NCBI GenBank assembly: GCA_946480245.1
Contig: CAMLIZ010000019.1
Coordinates: 1 to 43,549 of the forward strand
DNA from: an uncultured Pseudomonadota bacterium
Lineage (GTDB): Bacteria > Pseudomonadota > Gammaproteobacteria > Burkholderiales > Burkholderiaceae
Reading direction: 5' to 3'
DNA: 43,549 nt
Shown: positions 17,810 to 26,240 of the stretch, piece by piece
Layout: each line of letters starts with the position of its first letter
Numbering within the stretch: position 1 is the first letter of the stretch
Program-made: the position numbers and the translations under genes
The notes under the pieces: model-generated
What the model was told of the DNA's origin: nothing
What the model saw: only the letters and a program-made list of their open reading frames with translations
Database searches by the model: none

Positions 17810-18792
17810 CGCATGCCCGGGACAGCTGGCGCGACGCCGACGCCGCGGCCGAGGCGCTGGCGGCCCGCTTCGACGGCCAATACCAGCTGCGCCGCTTCGA
17901 ATACGTGCAGCCGCTGAGCCTGCAGCGCGAGGTGCCTGCGCGACTTCGCAAGGCCTACACCACGCCGGTGGCCTACAGCGACTGGGGCCCGCAGGACGCG
18001 CCGCTGGTGGTGTGCGGCGCGGGCGTGGCCAACAGCGCGATGCGCTTCGCGTTCCTGGCGCAGGCACTGCGCGGCCACTTTCGCGTAGTGTGCATGGACT
18101 GGCTGGGCCGCGGCCTGTCGGGCTGGCTCGCCGACGACCACGAATACACGCTGGCCACCTACGTGGAACAACTGCGCCAGTTGCTCGCGCACCTGGGTGC
18201 GCCCAGCGCGGCGCTGGTGGGCTCGTCGATGGGCGGCAGTGCGGCGATCGCGTTTGCCGCAGCGCATCCGCAGCGCGTGCGGCGCCTGGTGCTCAATGAC
18301 GTGGGCCCTGCGATCCCGCGTGCGCGCCGCGCGCGCCGCGCCGAGACGCTGGCGCGCTACTACGTGTTCCGCACGCCGGCCGAGCTGATGCGGCGCATCG
18401 GCGCGGCGCACAAGAACGACGGTCCGATCAGTGACACCACGCGCCTGTTCCTCGCGTACCAGCAGACCCGCTGGTCGCCCGAGAACGACGGCCGCGTGTA
18501 CCGGCACGATCCGCGCGCACTGCTGGCCTACCAGCGCGACGCGCAACGCAGCGTGCAGCAATGGCCCGAGTGGGCGCAGCTTCGCTGCCCGGTGCTGCTG
18601 CTGCACGGCATGCTCTCGGACGCGCTGCTGCCCGGCACCATCGGCCGCATGCAGCGCATGCGGCCGATGACGGTGGCGCATGTGCCGCATACCGGGCACG
18701 CGCCGGTGCTGTCCGAGCCGGCACAGACACAGCACATCCTGCAGTGGCTGCTCGACCCCGCGCCGCAGGTGACGGAATTCACCATTCCCTGA
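17806..18792 (+). CDS. Alpha/beta-hydrolase fold protein
   Basis: The 328-residue protein has the alpha/beta-hydrolase plan: an oxyanion region near APLVVCGAGVANSAM, the WLGRGLSGW segment, the nucleophile elbow GSSMGGS with Ser141, and the late catalytic histidine His298 in GHAPVLSEP. An acid near HGMLSDALLP completes a plausible triad. No signal peptide is visible, so it is probably cytoplasmic. It starts inside the kinase stop codon (ATGA overlap), which indicates coupled translation. The substrate cannot be inferred; esterase, lipase-like or epoxide-hydrolase-like activities are all possible. Confidence 0.85.
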   Translation: MTHARDSWRDADAAAEALAARFDGQYQLRRFEYVQPLSLQREVPARLRKAYTTPVAYSDWGPQDAPLVVCGAGVANSAMRFAFLAQALRGHFRVVCMDWLGRGLSGWLADDHEYTLATYVEQLRQLLAHLGAPSAALVGSSMGGSAAIAFAAAHPQRVRRLVLNDVGPAIPRARRARRAETLARYYVFRTPAELMRRIGAAHKNDGPISDTTRLFLAYQQTRWSPENDGRVYRHDPRALLAYQRDAQRSVQQWPEWAQLRCPVLLLHGMLSDALLPGTIGRMQRMRPMTVAHVPHTGHAPVLSEPAQTQHILQWLLDPAPQVTEFTIP

Positions 18793-18871
18793 CGCGGCCG
18801 CCTATAGGACACTCCGAGGCTTGTCCGGCGGGTGGGCCGGGCAGTGAAAGGCACAAGACTTGGAGGACCGA

Positions 18872-19723
18872 ATGTTGCTACCGGGCAGGAGGCTGGCCGC
18901 GTGGTTGCTGGCCGTGGTGCTGCTGCTGTGCGGCAGCGCCAGTCGCGCCGCCGACGCCAACGCCATCGTGACCATCCTCGATGGCGAAGCCACGCTGATT
19001 CGCGGCACGGCGCGCTTCGGTCTCGCCGAGGGGGTGCGCCTGCAGGCCGGCGACATCGTCACCACCGCGCCGGCTGCGCGGCTGCTGCGCATCGAGTTGG
19101 CGGACGGCCGCGCTCTCAACCTCGGTGGCGCCACGCAGTTGCTGCTCGCGCCGCACTTCACCGGCGGGCGCCGGCCGCCGGCGGACGCTTATCTGCTGCA
19201 GGGCTGGGCCAAGGGCAACCTGGCGCTGGCCAGCGCGGCGCTCGACCTGCGCGAGCCCGGCGGCAAGGCAGTGATGCACGTGCAGGCCGACAGCGTGCAG
19301 GTGTTCACCGAGTCCGGCAGCGCCGTGTTGGAGGAGCACCGCGCCGACGCGGCGCCCGTGACGCTGAAGCCGGGGCAGTTCTTCCAGCGCCAGGGCGCGG
19401 CGCACGGCGTCGCGCCGCGGCCCTCGGCCGAGTTCATTGCCCAGGTGCCGCGCCCGTTCCTCGACACGCTGCCTGCACGCGCGGCGCTGTTCAAGGCGCG
19501 CGTGGTGGCACCCAAGCCGCAACCCGCGCCCACCTATGGCGACCTGCAGCCCTGGCTCGACGCCGAGCCGGCGCTGCGGCGCAGCTACGTGTCGCGCTGG
19601 ATGCCGCTGGCGCGCGGCGAGTTCCGCAAGGCGCTGGTCGCCGACCTGCGTGCGCATCGCGAGTGGGAGCGCATCCTGTTCCCCGAGCGGTTCCAACGCC
19701 CGTCCTCGTCCCCCGCCCGATGA
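18872..19723 (+). CDS. Exported FecR-domain protein
   Basis: The 283-residue product has a signal peptide (LLAVVLLLCGSASRAADA) and a FecR-like domain (about 30-160) with the typical pattern GVRLQAGDIVTTAPAARL and RIELADGRALNLGGATQLLL. The C-terminal part (about 185-283) is basic and helical with no family I recognise. Proteins of this type lack the sigma-regulator N-terminus of true FecR and sit in the periplasm; their role is mostly unknown. GGAGG at 18862-18866 selects the ATG at 18872 rather than the TTG at 18860. It is in the same transcription direction as the kinase-hydrolase pair. Confidence 0.82.
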   Translation: MLLPGRRLAAWLLAVVLLLCGSASRAADANAIVTILDGEATLIRGTARFGLAEGVRLQAGDIVTTAPAARLLRIELADGRALNLGGATQLLLAPHFTGGRRPPADAYLLQGWAKGNLALASAALDLREPGGKAVMHVQADSVQVFTESGSAVLEEHRADAAPVTLKPGQFFQRQGAAHGVAPRPSAEFIAQVPRPFLDTLPARAALFKARVVAPKPQPAPTYGDLQPWLDAEPALRRSYVSRWMPLARGEFRKALVADLRAHREWERILFPERFQRPSSSPAR

Positions 19724-19739
19724 AGCCCTGGAGACATCT

Positions 19740-20609
19740 ATGAAGCTGCTGCTGAAGTTCAATCTCGTGTTCCTGCTCGTGTTCGCGCTCGGGCTGGCGG
19801 CGTCGGCCGTGATCGCGCGCAACCTGCTGCGCACCAATGCCGAAGAGGCGGTGGTCGACCGCGCGCGCCTGCTGATGCGCAAGGCGGATGCCGTGAGCAC
19901 CTACACGGCCACGCAGATCGCGCCGCTGCTGAAGACGCAGATGCAGTACACGTTCCTGCCGCAGTCCGTGCCCGCGTTCTCGGCGGCCGAGGTGCTGGCG
20001 GCGCTGCACAAGGACTACCCCGACTACGCGTTCAAGTCGGCGATGCTGAACCCCACGAACCCCCGCGACCGCGCGGTCGACTGGGAGGCCGACGTGATCG
20101 GCCAGTTCAGGGGTTCTCCCGAGCTGAAGGAATTTGTGGGCCAGCGTGAAACGCCGAGCGGCCGCTCGTTGTACATCGCTCAGCCGGTGCGCATCGGCGA
20201 GGCCTGCCTGGGCTGCCACAGCACGCCCGACGTCGCGCCCAAGACCCTGATCGACCGCTATGGCCCGTCCAACGGCTTCGGCTGGAAGGTGGGCGAGGTG
20301 CTGGGCGCGCGCGTGGTGTCGGTGCCGATGACGGTGCCGCTGCAGCAGGCCGACCACGCCTTCGCGGTGGTGATGGGGCTGCTGACGGCGGTGTTCCTGC
20401 TGGTCGGCGGCGCGCTCAACGTGATGCTGTGGAAGCTGGTCATCCAGCCCGTCACGTGGCTGTCGGCGCTGTCCGACCGCGTGAGCCGCGGCGAGCTGGA
20501 GGCGCCGGAGTTCGCCACCGGCTCGCGTGACGAAATCGGCGTGCTGGCCGATTCGTTCGGGCGCATGCGCAAGAGCCTTGTCCATGCCATGAAGCTGCTC
20601 GACAGCTGA
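19740..20609 (+). CDS. Membrane c-heme sensor-like protein (Tll0287/DUF3365 domain plus HAMP)
   Basis: The 289-residue protein has an N-terminal membrane segment (about 5-26), a periplasmic Tll0287/DUF3365-type domain with a heme c site C156-L-G-C159-H160 (ACLGCHS), a second membrane segment (about 205-230), and a C-terminal HAMP (about 230-285). The segment PVRIGEACLGCHSTPD is typical of the family, in which a heme c sits in a PAS-like fold. No kinase, cyclase or methyl-accepting domain follows the HAMP, so it would have to signal through a partner. The kinase starting 19 bases downstream is an obvious candidate (inference). Confidence 0.88.
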   Translation: MKLLLKFNLVFLLVFALGLAASAVIARNLLRTNAEEAVVDRARLLMRKADAVSTYTATQIAPLLKTQMQYTFLPQSVPAFSAAEVLAALHKDYPDYAFKSAMLNPTNPRDRAVDWEADVIGQFRGSPELKEFVGQRETPSGRSLYIAQPVRIGEACLGCHSTPDVAPKTLIDRYGPSNGFGWKVGEVLGARVVSVPMTVPLQQADHAFAVVMGLLTAVFLLVGGALNVMLWKLVIQPVTWLSALSDRVSRGELEAPEFATGSRDEIGVLADSFGRMRKSLVHAMKLLDS

Positions 20610-20628
20610 GCGGCAAAATCCGGCGGTG

Positions 20629-21999
20629 ATGAATCATCCCGAACGGCTGGGCAAGTACCCGATCGCCGGCGTCCTGGGGCAGGGCGCCATGGGCGTGGTG
20701 TACAAGGCGTTCGACCCGGGCATTCACCGTCCGGTGGCGATCAAGACGATCCAGAAGGCGCTGATCGGCGACGAGCACGAGCGCGAGAGCATCGCCGCGC
20801 GCTTTCGCAACGAGGCGCAGGCGGTGGGGCGGCTGTCGCACCCGGGCATCGTGCAGATCTACGAGTACGGCGAGGACGAGGCCACCGCCTTCATCGCCAT
20901 GGAATACGTGGAGGGCCGCAACCTCGAGAAGCTGCTGCAGGCGCGCCCGCAGCTGCCCGAGGCGGAAGCGCTGTCCATCATGGACCAGCTGCTCGATGCG
21001 CTCGATTGCGCGCACCGCCACGGCGTGTGGCACCGCGACATCAAGCCGGCCAACCTGCTGATCACGCAGGACGGGCAGGTCAAGCTCACCGACTTCGGCA
21101 TCGCGCGCATCGAGAGCATCGCGCTCACGCGCGTGGCCTCGATGATCGGCACGCCGGGCTACATGGCGCCCGAGCAGTACATCGGCGAAGGCATGAGCCA
21201 CAAGGTGGACCTGTTCGCCGCCGGCGTGCTGCTCTACCGCCTGCTCACCGGGCGCGCGCCGTTCACCGGCTCGGCGGAGACGGTGATGTACAAGATCCTG
21301 AACGAGGATCCCGCCGCGCCCAGCCTCGTGTCCAACGGCGCCTGCCCTGCGTTCTACGACCCGCTGGTCGCGCGCGCGCTGGCCAAGAAGCCGGCCGCGC
21401 GCATCGGCAGCGCCGCCGAGTTCCGCGAGGCGCTGGCGGCGCGCGGCATGCCGCTCACGCGCAGCCGCGCGCAGGACGATCCGGACGACGCCACCGTGGT
21501 GGTGCCCACGCCTGTGGACTGGACCACCGGGGCCAACGCCTCCGCCGTGGCGGACGTCGAGCGGGCGCTGGCCACCGTGATGGGGCCGATCGCCAAGGCG
21601 ATCGTGCGCAAGGCCGCGCGCACCTGCTCCGACGTGGAGAGCCTGCGCATGGCGGTGGCGCAGCACATCCCGGACGAGCGCGAGCGCGCGCAGTTCGTCT
21701 CGGGTGCGCAGGCCGCCGCCCATGCCCGAACCCTGTTCATGCCGCGCACCGGTGCCCCGGCTGCACGCACCACGCCGCCCACCGCGCCACCGGCTTCCGC
21801 CGCCGGCGACAAGCTCACCGAGGCCCTGGTGAGTGCAGCGCTGCCGGTGATGGTGGAGATCGTCGGCCCGATCGCGAAGGTGCTGATCCGCAAGGCCGCC
21901 GCGCAGGCCGCCACGCGGGCGCAGTTCGTGCAACAGCTGGCCGACGCGGTGGATCCCGGCGACCGGGCCCGGGTGGCCGCGGCCCTGCAGAAGCTGTAG
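20629..21999 (+). CDS. Soluble Ser/Thr protein kinase with duplicated C-terminal module
   Basis: The 456-residue protein has an N-terminal Hanks-type kinase domain (about 9-270): glycine loop GQGAMG at 17-22, VAIK lysine near 36-39, catalytic HRDIKPAN beginning at His135, and DFG with Asp155. No membrane segment is visible. The C-terminus contains two similar modules of about 55 residues, one from about 308 (VMGPIAKAIVRKAA) and one from about 395 (IVGPIAKVLIRKAA), separated by a Pro/Ala/Thr-rich linker. Such kinases occur near T6SS and signalling loci in proteobacteria. GTG 20626 and ATG 20629 are both possible; ATG is preferred. Confidence 0.9.
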   Translation: MNHPERLGKYPIAGVLGQGAMGVVYKAFDPGIHRPVAIKTIQKALIGDEHERESIAARFRNEAQAVGRLSHPGIVQIYEYGEDEATAFIAMEYVEGRNLEKLLQARPQLPEAEALSIMDQLLDALDCAHRHGVWHRDIKPANLLITQDGQVKLTDFGIARIESIALTRVASMIGTPGYMAPEQYIGEGMSHKVDLFAAGVLLYRLLTGRAPFTGSAETVMYKILNEDPAAPSLVSNGACPAFYDPLVARALAKKPAARIGSAAEFREALAARGMPLTRSRAQDDPDDATVVVPTPVDWTTGANASAVADVERALATVMGPIAKAIVRKAARTCSDVESLRMAVAQHIPDERERAQFVSGAQAAAHARTLFMPRTGAPAARTTPPTAPPASAAGDKLTEALVSAALPVMVEIVGPIAKVLIRKAAAQAATRAQFVQQLADAVDPGDRARVAAALQKL

Positions 22000-22055
22000 C
22001 CGCCGGGGCCGCAAGGCGGCGTGCATCCGCTTACATTTGAATCGTCCTCTCGCAA

Positions 22056-22115
22056 GGTAACTCAATTCAGTCACCCTTCGACGCGAAAGTGAACGGGCCT
22101 GACAACTGAGTTGCC
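22056..22115 (+). other. Nested inverted repeats in the leader (possible RNA structure 1)
   Basis: GGTAACTCA (22056-22064) pairs with TGAGTTGCC (22107-22115), a 9-bp stem with one U-G pair. Inside it, GTCA plus CCC (22070-22076) face GGG (95-97) and TGAC (22100-22103), and TTCG (22077-22080) faces CGAA (22084-22087) over a 3-base loop. No U tract follows, so it is not an intrinsic terminator. I do not recognise it as a known riboswitch. Confidence 0.35.
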
Positions 22116-22155
22116 AAGTAGTGGCGCATTCCAGGTACACCCGCATCGCATGATC

Positions 22156-22195
22156 GGCTCGCCGTGCAGGCATGCGTCCTGCGTGGTGTTGAGCC
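22156..22195 (+). other. Two-part stem-loop close to apbE (possible RNA structure 2)
   Basis: GGCTC (22156-22160) pairs with GAGCC (22191-22195), and inside it GCAGG (22166-22170) pairs with CCTGC (22178-22182) over a 7-base loop. It ends 40 bases before the GTG of apbE. No U tract follows. In GC-rich DNA some such pairing arises by chance. Confidence 0.3.
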
Positions 22196-22234
22196 AAATC
22201 AGAAACGAAGGTCGCAAGACCGCGGGGGACCAGC

Positions 22235-23236
22235 GTGAAAGCAGTCGAGGGGGCCTGGAAGGCTCGGCTTGCGCGTGCGCTCGTGCGACCGGCAGCAAAC
22301 GCAGCCGGCTGGACGGTGCGCGAGGAAGCCATCATGGGCACGGCGGTGCGGGTCGAGCTGTGGAGCGACGACCCGGCTGCAGGCCATGCGGCGGCTGCGG
22401 CGGTGATGGCCGAGATGCACCGCATCGACCGGGCCATGAGCCCCGTCAAGCCCGACTCCGAACTGGCGCGCATCAACCGCGATGCCGCACGCGAAGCAGT
22501 GCCGCTGAGCGAGGAGATGACCGTGCTGATCGACCGCGCGCTCGGCTTCTCCCGCCTGTCCGGCGGCGCCTTCGACATCACCTATGCCAGCGCGGGCCAG
22601 CTTTACGACTACCGCGCAGGCCGCCGCCCCGACGAGGCGGCGCTGGCCGCCGCACGCGCGGCCATCGGCTGGCAGCATCTGCTGCTGGACCGCAAGGCGC
22701 GCACCCTGCGCTTTGCCCGTGAGGGCATGCGCATTGACCTGGGTGGTTTCGCCAAGGGCCATGCGGTGGACAACGCCGTGGCCATCCTGCGGCGCCACCG
22801 CATCGCCCACGCGTTCGTGGCCGCCGGCGGCGACAGCCGCGTGATCGGCGACCGGCGCGGCCGGCCCTGGAGCATCGGAATCCGCCACCCGCGCCGTGCG
22901 GGCGAGGTGGTGGCCGTGCTGCCGCTGGAGGACGTGGCCTTGTCCACCTCGGGCGACTACGAGCGCTTCTTCGACGACGAAGCGGGCGTGCGCCATCACC
23001 ACCTGATCGATCCCCGCACCGGCACCTCCCCGCGCGCGGTGCATAGCGTGACCATCCTCGCGCCCGACGGCCTGACCGCCGAGGCGCTGTCCAAGACGGT
23101 GTTCGTGCTCGGCGTCGAAGCCGGGCTGCGCCACGTGCAGCAACTGCCGGGCGTGGACGCCGTGGTGGTGGACGCACAGGGCACGCTGCATTTCTCGCAG
23201 GGGCTGCTGGCGCAGGCGCCGGCCACGCATCACTAA
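22235..23236 (+). CDS. apbE: ApbE-family FAD:protein FMN transferase
   Basis: The 333-residue protein shows the ApbE core: IMGTAVRVEL near residue 33, FDITYASAGQLYDY, the flavin/metal segment RIDLGGFAKGHAVDNAV, FVAAGGDSRVIG, STSGDYERFF and HHLIDPRTGTSPRAV. ApbE moves FMN from FAD onto a Thr or Ser of target proteins. Start is GTG 22235; a stop codon 45 bases upstream in frame excludes a longer form. The N-terminus is basic and shows no Sec signal or lipobox, unlike most ApbE proteins, so it may act in the cytoplasm. No clear flavin acceptor was found among the neighbours. It heads the operon; the next gene starts after 16 bases. Confidence 0.9.
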   Translation: MKAVEGAWKARLARALVRPAANAAGWTVREEAIMGTAVRVELWSDDPAAGHAAAAAVMAEMHRIDRAMSPVKPDSELARINRDAAREAVPLSEEMTVLIDRALGFSRLSGGAFDITYASAGQLYDYRAGRRPDEAALAAARAAIGWQHLLLDRKARTLRFAREGMRIDLGGFAKGHAVDNAVAILRRHRIAHAFVAAGGDSRVIGDRRGRPWSIGIRHPRRAGEVVAVLPLEDVALSTSGDYERFFDDEAGVRHHHLIDPRTGTSPRAVHSVTILAPDGLTAEALSKTVFVLGVEAGLRHVQQLPGVDAVVVDAQGTLHFSQGLLAQAPATHH

Positions 23237-23252
23237 CGATCAGGAGGCCAGC

Positions 23253-26240
23253 ATGGACCATCAGGCATCGAGCGCGCGCGCGTGGATCATCTTGTCGGTG
23301 ATCGCCGCGGCCGCGGCACTCGCGGGGTGCGGCAGCGGCTCGTCGAGCGAGGACAGCACCGTCACCGTGCAGGGCGACGTGGCGGTCGCCTACGCCAAGC
23401 GCGTCAACACGGTGGGGCTCAACCCGACCAACGCCGCGCCGTTCGCGGCCGGCGGTGACCTGATCATCCGGGAGAAGTCATCGCCCAGCGCCGAGGAGCA
23501 CAACATCACCCAAGGCATCACGCAGGGCCAGGGCGACGTGTCCGACCCCGAGGTGTCGTACGACGGCAAGAAGCTCGCGTTCGCGCTGCGCTGCCCCACC
23601 ACCAACACCTCCACGATCAACGGCCAGCCGGCATGCACCGGGCGCTGGAACATCTGGGAATACGACATGACCACGGGCGGCCTCACTGGCGGCATCCTGC
23701 GGCGCGTCACCAACTCCACCGACGACGACGATGCCGACCCGGCCTACCTGCCGGCCGGCCGTGGCTTCGTGTTCTCGTCGAACCGGCAGACCACTTCCAA
23801 GCACCAGGCGCTGGGCCACACCTACTTCGCGCTTGACGAGTACGAGCGCGAGCGCGTGTTCAACCTGCACACGATGAACGCCGACGGCAGCAACATCACG
23901 CAGATCTCGGTGAACCAGAGCCATGACCGCAACCCGGTGGTGCGGCCCAACGGCGACATCATGTTCTCGCGCTGGGACCACGTGGGCGGGCGCAATCACT
24001 TCAAGATCTTCCGCGTCAAGCCCGACGGCACCGACATGTTCGTGCTGTACGGCGCGCACAGCGAAGGCAACAGCTTCCTGCACCCGCGCGACATGGATCC
24101 GGCCGGGCCGTACGCGGGGCAGGTCAGCTCCGACCTGATGCCGCTGTCGCGCACCCACGAGGGCGGCGCGCTGGTGTTCGTGGACGTGGCCAACTATTCC
24201 GAGCAGAACACGCCGGCCAATTCCAGCGTGCCGGCGCAGGGCGGCCAGCACCAGCCCACCTTGCAGGCCTTGAGCGACGGGCGCGGTGTCTCGGCCTACG
24301 GCCGCGTGTCCACGCCGTACCCGCTGTGGGACGGCACCAACCGCGTGCTCCTGTCGTATGCGCCGTGCGAGGTGCGTCGCACCGCGGACAACGCGGTCGT
24401 CTCCTGCGCCACGCTCACGCAGGCGCAGCTCGATGCGCTGGGCGACGAGAACCGCATGGCGTCGGCCACCGACCCGTTCGTCAACGACGTGCCGCCGTCG
24501 TATGCGGTGTACATGTTCGACCCGGCCAAGCAGACCTGGCTCAACGTGGCCACGCCGCCGGCCGGCTTCATGTACACCGACCCGATCCCGCTGCAGGCGC
24601 GCGCCGAACCGAGCGCGGCCGAGCCCACTGCGGTGGACGCCGACATGGCGGCGCGCGGCAAGGGCTTGCTCGAAGTGCGCAGCGTGTACGACACCGACGG
24701 CCTGGGCCGCATGGGCGACCCGGTGCTCACCGCCGCAGACCTGGCTCCCGGCTGCACCACCGCGATCGCCAAGACCACGCCCGCCGACCCGCTGGACACC
24801 CGCGCCCAGGTGGCTGATCTCGTGAAGATGAAGGACCCGGCCGATCCGGCCTACGGCTGCGCACCTGCGCGCTTCATCCGTGCAGTGCGTGCGGTGGCGC
24901 CGCCCACCGGCATGACCGGCCTGCGCAACGCGATCGGCGAGACCGAGTTCGAGATGCAGCAGATCCTCGGCTACGCGCCGATCGAGCCCGATGGCTCGTT
25001 CAAGCTCGAGGTGCCGGCCGACACGCCGATCGGCCTGGCGGTGGTGGATGCGCAAGGCCGCGCGTTCCAGACCCACACCAACTGGATCCAGGTGCGCCCC
25101 GGCGAGCGCCGAACCTGCGACGGCTGCCACAGCCCGCGCCGCGGCGGCGCGCTCAACTCCGGCGCGGTGGTCAACGCGCTGCCGGCCGGCCTGAAAAGCG
25201 CGATGAGCGCGGCCCATCAGTCGGGCGAGACGATGGCCGGCACGCGCACCCGCCTGGACGCCAGTGCGCTGCAGCTGATCTCCGACCTGATCTCCACCGA
25301 CGTGTGGGCCGACACCACGCAGTCGGGCGTGAAGGCCAAGGCCGCAGTAGCGCTGCACTACACCGGCAACGCCAACCCGGCCGACGACCTGGCCACGCCG
25401 GCCCCGGTGAACGGCATCATCAATTACCCGGAGCACATCGCGCCGATGTGGACGCGCGACCGTGGCGCCAACACCTGCACCAACTGCCACACCGATCCGG
25501 TGAAGCTGGACCTGCGCTCCAGCATCTCCGGCGCGGGCCGCATGGTGTCGTACCAGGAGTTGCTGGTCGGCGACCCCGACATCGACCCCGTCACCGGCCG
25601 GCCCAAGACGCAACTGCGCGACGGTGTGCCCGAGGTGGTGCGCCTGCCCGCGCTGGTGGACACCTCGGCCAGCGAAGGCGAGGCCGTGGGCCTGGCGCGC
25701 AAGAGCCGGCTCGGCGAGATTCTGTTCGGTCAGGACCTGATGGCCGGCGCGCAGGCGCGTACGGTGCATCCGAATCCGCCGATCGACCACTCGCAGATGC
25801 TCAACGCGGCCGAGAAGCGCCTGGTCGCCGAGTGGATGGACCTGGGCGGCCAGTACTACAACGACCCGTTCGACGCCTCGAGCGGCGTGCGCGAGTTCAC
25901 CGGCCTCAGCATGGACACCTTCACCACCCAGGTGCTGCCGATCCTGCAGGCCAACTGCGCCAGCTGCCACCAACCGGTGGGCAGCACCAACGACGGCCGG
26001 CCCGCGCTGACCACCTCGTTCCGCGACAACCGCTTCGTGCTCACCGGCAGCCCCGAGGGCGACTACGGCGTCACGCTGTCGATGATCTCGGACGTGTGCA
26101 ATGCCGCGAGCAACCGCCTGGTGACGCAGCCGTCCACCGTGCCGCACCCGGCCGGCTCCACGGCCACCACGCCTCCGCTGCCGGCCGGCAGCGCCAACTA
26201 CAACACCCTCATCAACTGGATCTCGAGCGGATGTCGATGA
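23253..26240 (+). CDS. HzsA-like multiheme beta-propeller lipoprotein
   Basis: The 995-residue protein is a lipoprotein (lipobox ALAGC, Cys26). Its N-terminal half has WD40/TolB-like propeller repeats (SDPEVSYDGKKLAFA, FNLHTMNADGSNITQIS, NPVVRPNGDIMFSRWDH). The C-terminal half has three heme c sites: CDGCH at 622, CTNCH at 742 and CASCH at 902. The last sits in LPILQANCASCH, as in planctomycete-type cytochrome domains. The plan resembles the alpha subunit of hydrazine synthase and the many HzsA-related proteins of non-anammox bacteria. It probably moves electrons at the outer membrane; real hydrazine synthesis is not implied. AGGAGG precedes the ATG. Cysteine residues elsewhere may form disulfides. 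Confidence 0.85.
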   Translation: MDHQASSARAWIILSVIAAAAALAGCGSGSSSEDSTVTVQGDVAVAYAKRVNTVGLNPTNAAPFAAGGDLIIREKSSPSAEEHNITQGITQGQGDVSDPEVSYDGKKLAFALRCPTTNTSTINGQPACTGRWNIWEYDMTTGGLTGGILRRVTNSTDDDDADPAYLPAGRGFVFSSNRQTTSKHQALGHTYFALDEYERERVFNLHTMNADGSNITQISVNQSHDRNPVVRPNGDIMFSRWDHVGGRNHFKIFRVKPDGTDMFVLYGAHSEGNSFLHPRDMDPAGPYAGQVSSDLMPLSRTHEGGALVFVDVANYSEQNTPANSSVPAQGGQHQPTLQALSDGRGVSAYGRVSTPYPLWDGTNRVLLSYAPCEVRRTADNAVVSCATLTQAQLDALGDENRMASATDPFVNDVPPSYAVYMFDPAKQTWLNVATPPAGFMYTDPIPLQARAEPSAAEPTAVDADMAARGKGLLEVRSVYDTDGLGRMGDPVLTAADLAPGCTTAIAKTTPADPLDTRAQVADLVKMKDPADPAYGCAPARFIRAVRAVAPPTGMTGLRNAIGETEFEMQQILGYAPIEPDGSFKLEVPADTPIGLAVVDAQGRAFQTHTNWIQVRPGERRTCDGCHSPRRGGALNSGAVVNALPAGLKSAMSAAHQSGETMAGTRTRLDASALQLISDLISTDVWADTTQSGVKAKAAVALHYTGNANPADDLATPAPVNGIINYPEHIAPMWTRDRGANTCTNCHTDPVKLDLRSSISGAGRMVSYQELLVGDPDIDPVTGRPKTQLRDGVPEVVRLPALVDTSASEGEAVGLARKSRLGEILFGQDLMAGAQARTVHPNPPIDHSQMLNAAEKRLVAEWMDLGGQYYNDPFDASSGVREFTGLSMDTFTTQVLPILQANCASCHQPVGSTNDGRPALTTSFRDNRFVLTGSPEGDYGVTLSMISDVCNAASNRLVTQPSTVPHPAGSTATTPPLPAGSANYNTLINWISSGCR

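Larger units (their letters stand above)
22000..22234 (+). promoter_or_regulatory. Leader region of the 17-gene redox/envelope operon
   Basis: This 235-base stretch is the longest non-coding gap in the window and is less GC-rich than the genes around it. It should contain the operon promoter. TTGAAT (22037-22042) and TAACTC (22058-22063) are a weak -35/-10 pair with only 15 bases between. Two sets of inverted repeats lie within (22056-22115 and 22156-22195) and are listed separately. Confidence 0.4.

Noticed and set aside
23253..26240. Hydrazine synthesis (anammox) function
   Set aside because: No HzsB/C subunits or hydrazine dehydrogenase genes are present, and the organism type does not fit. 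The likeness is to the fold plan only.
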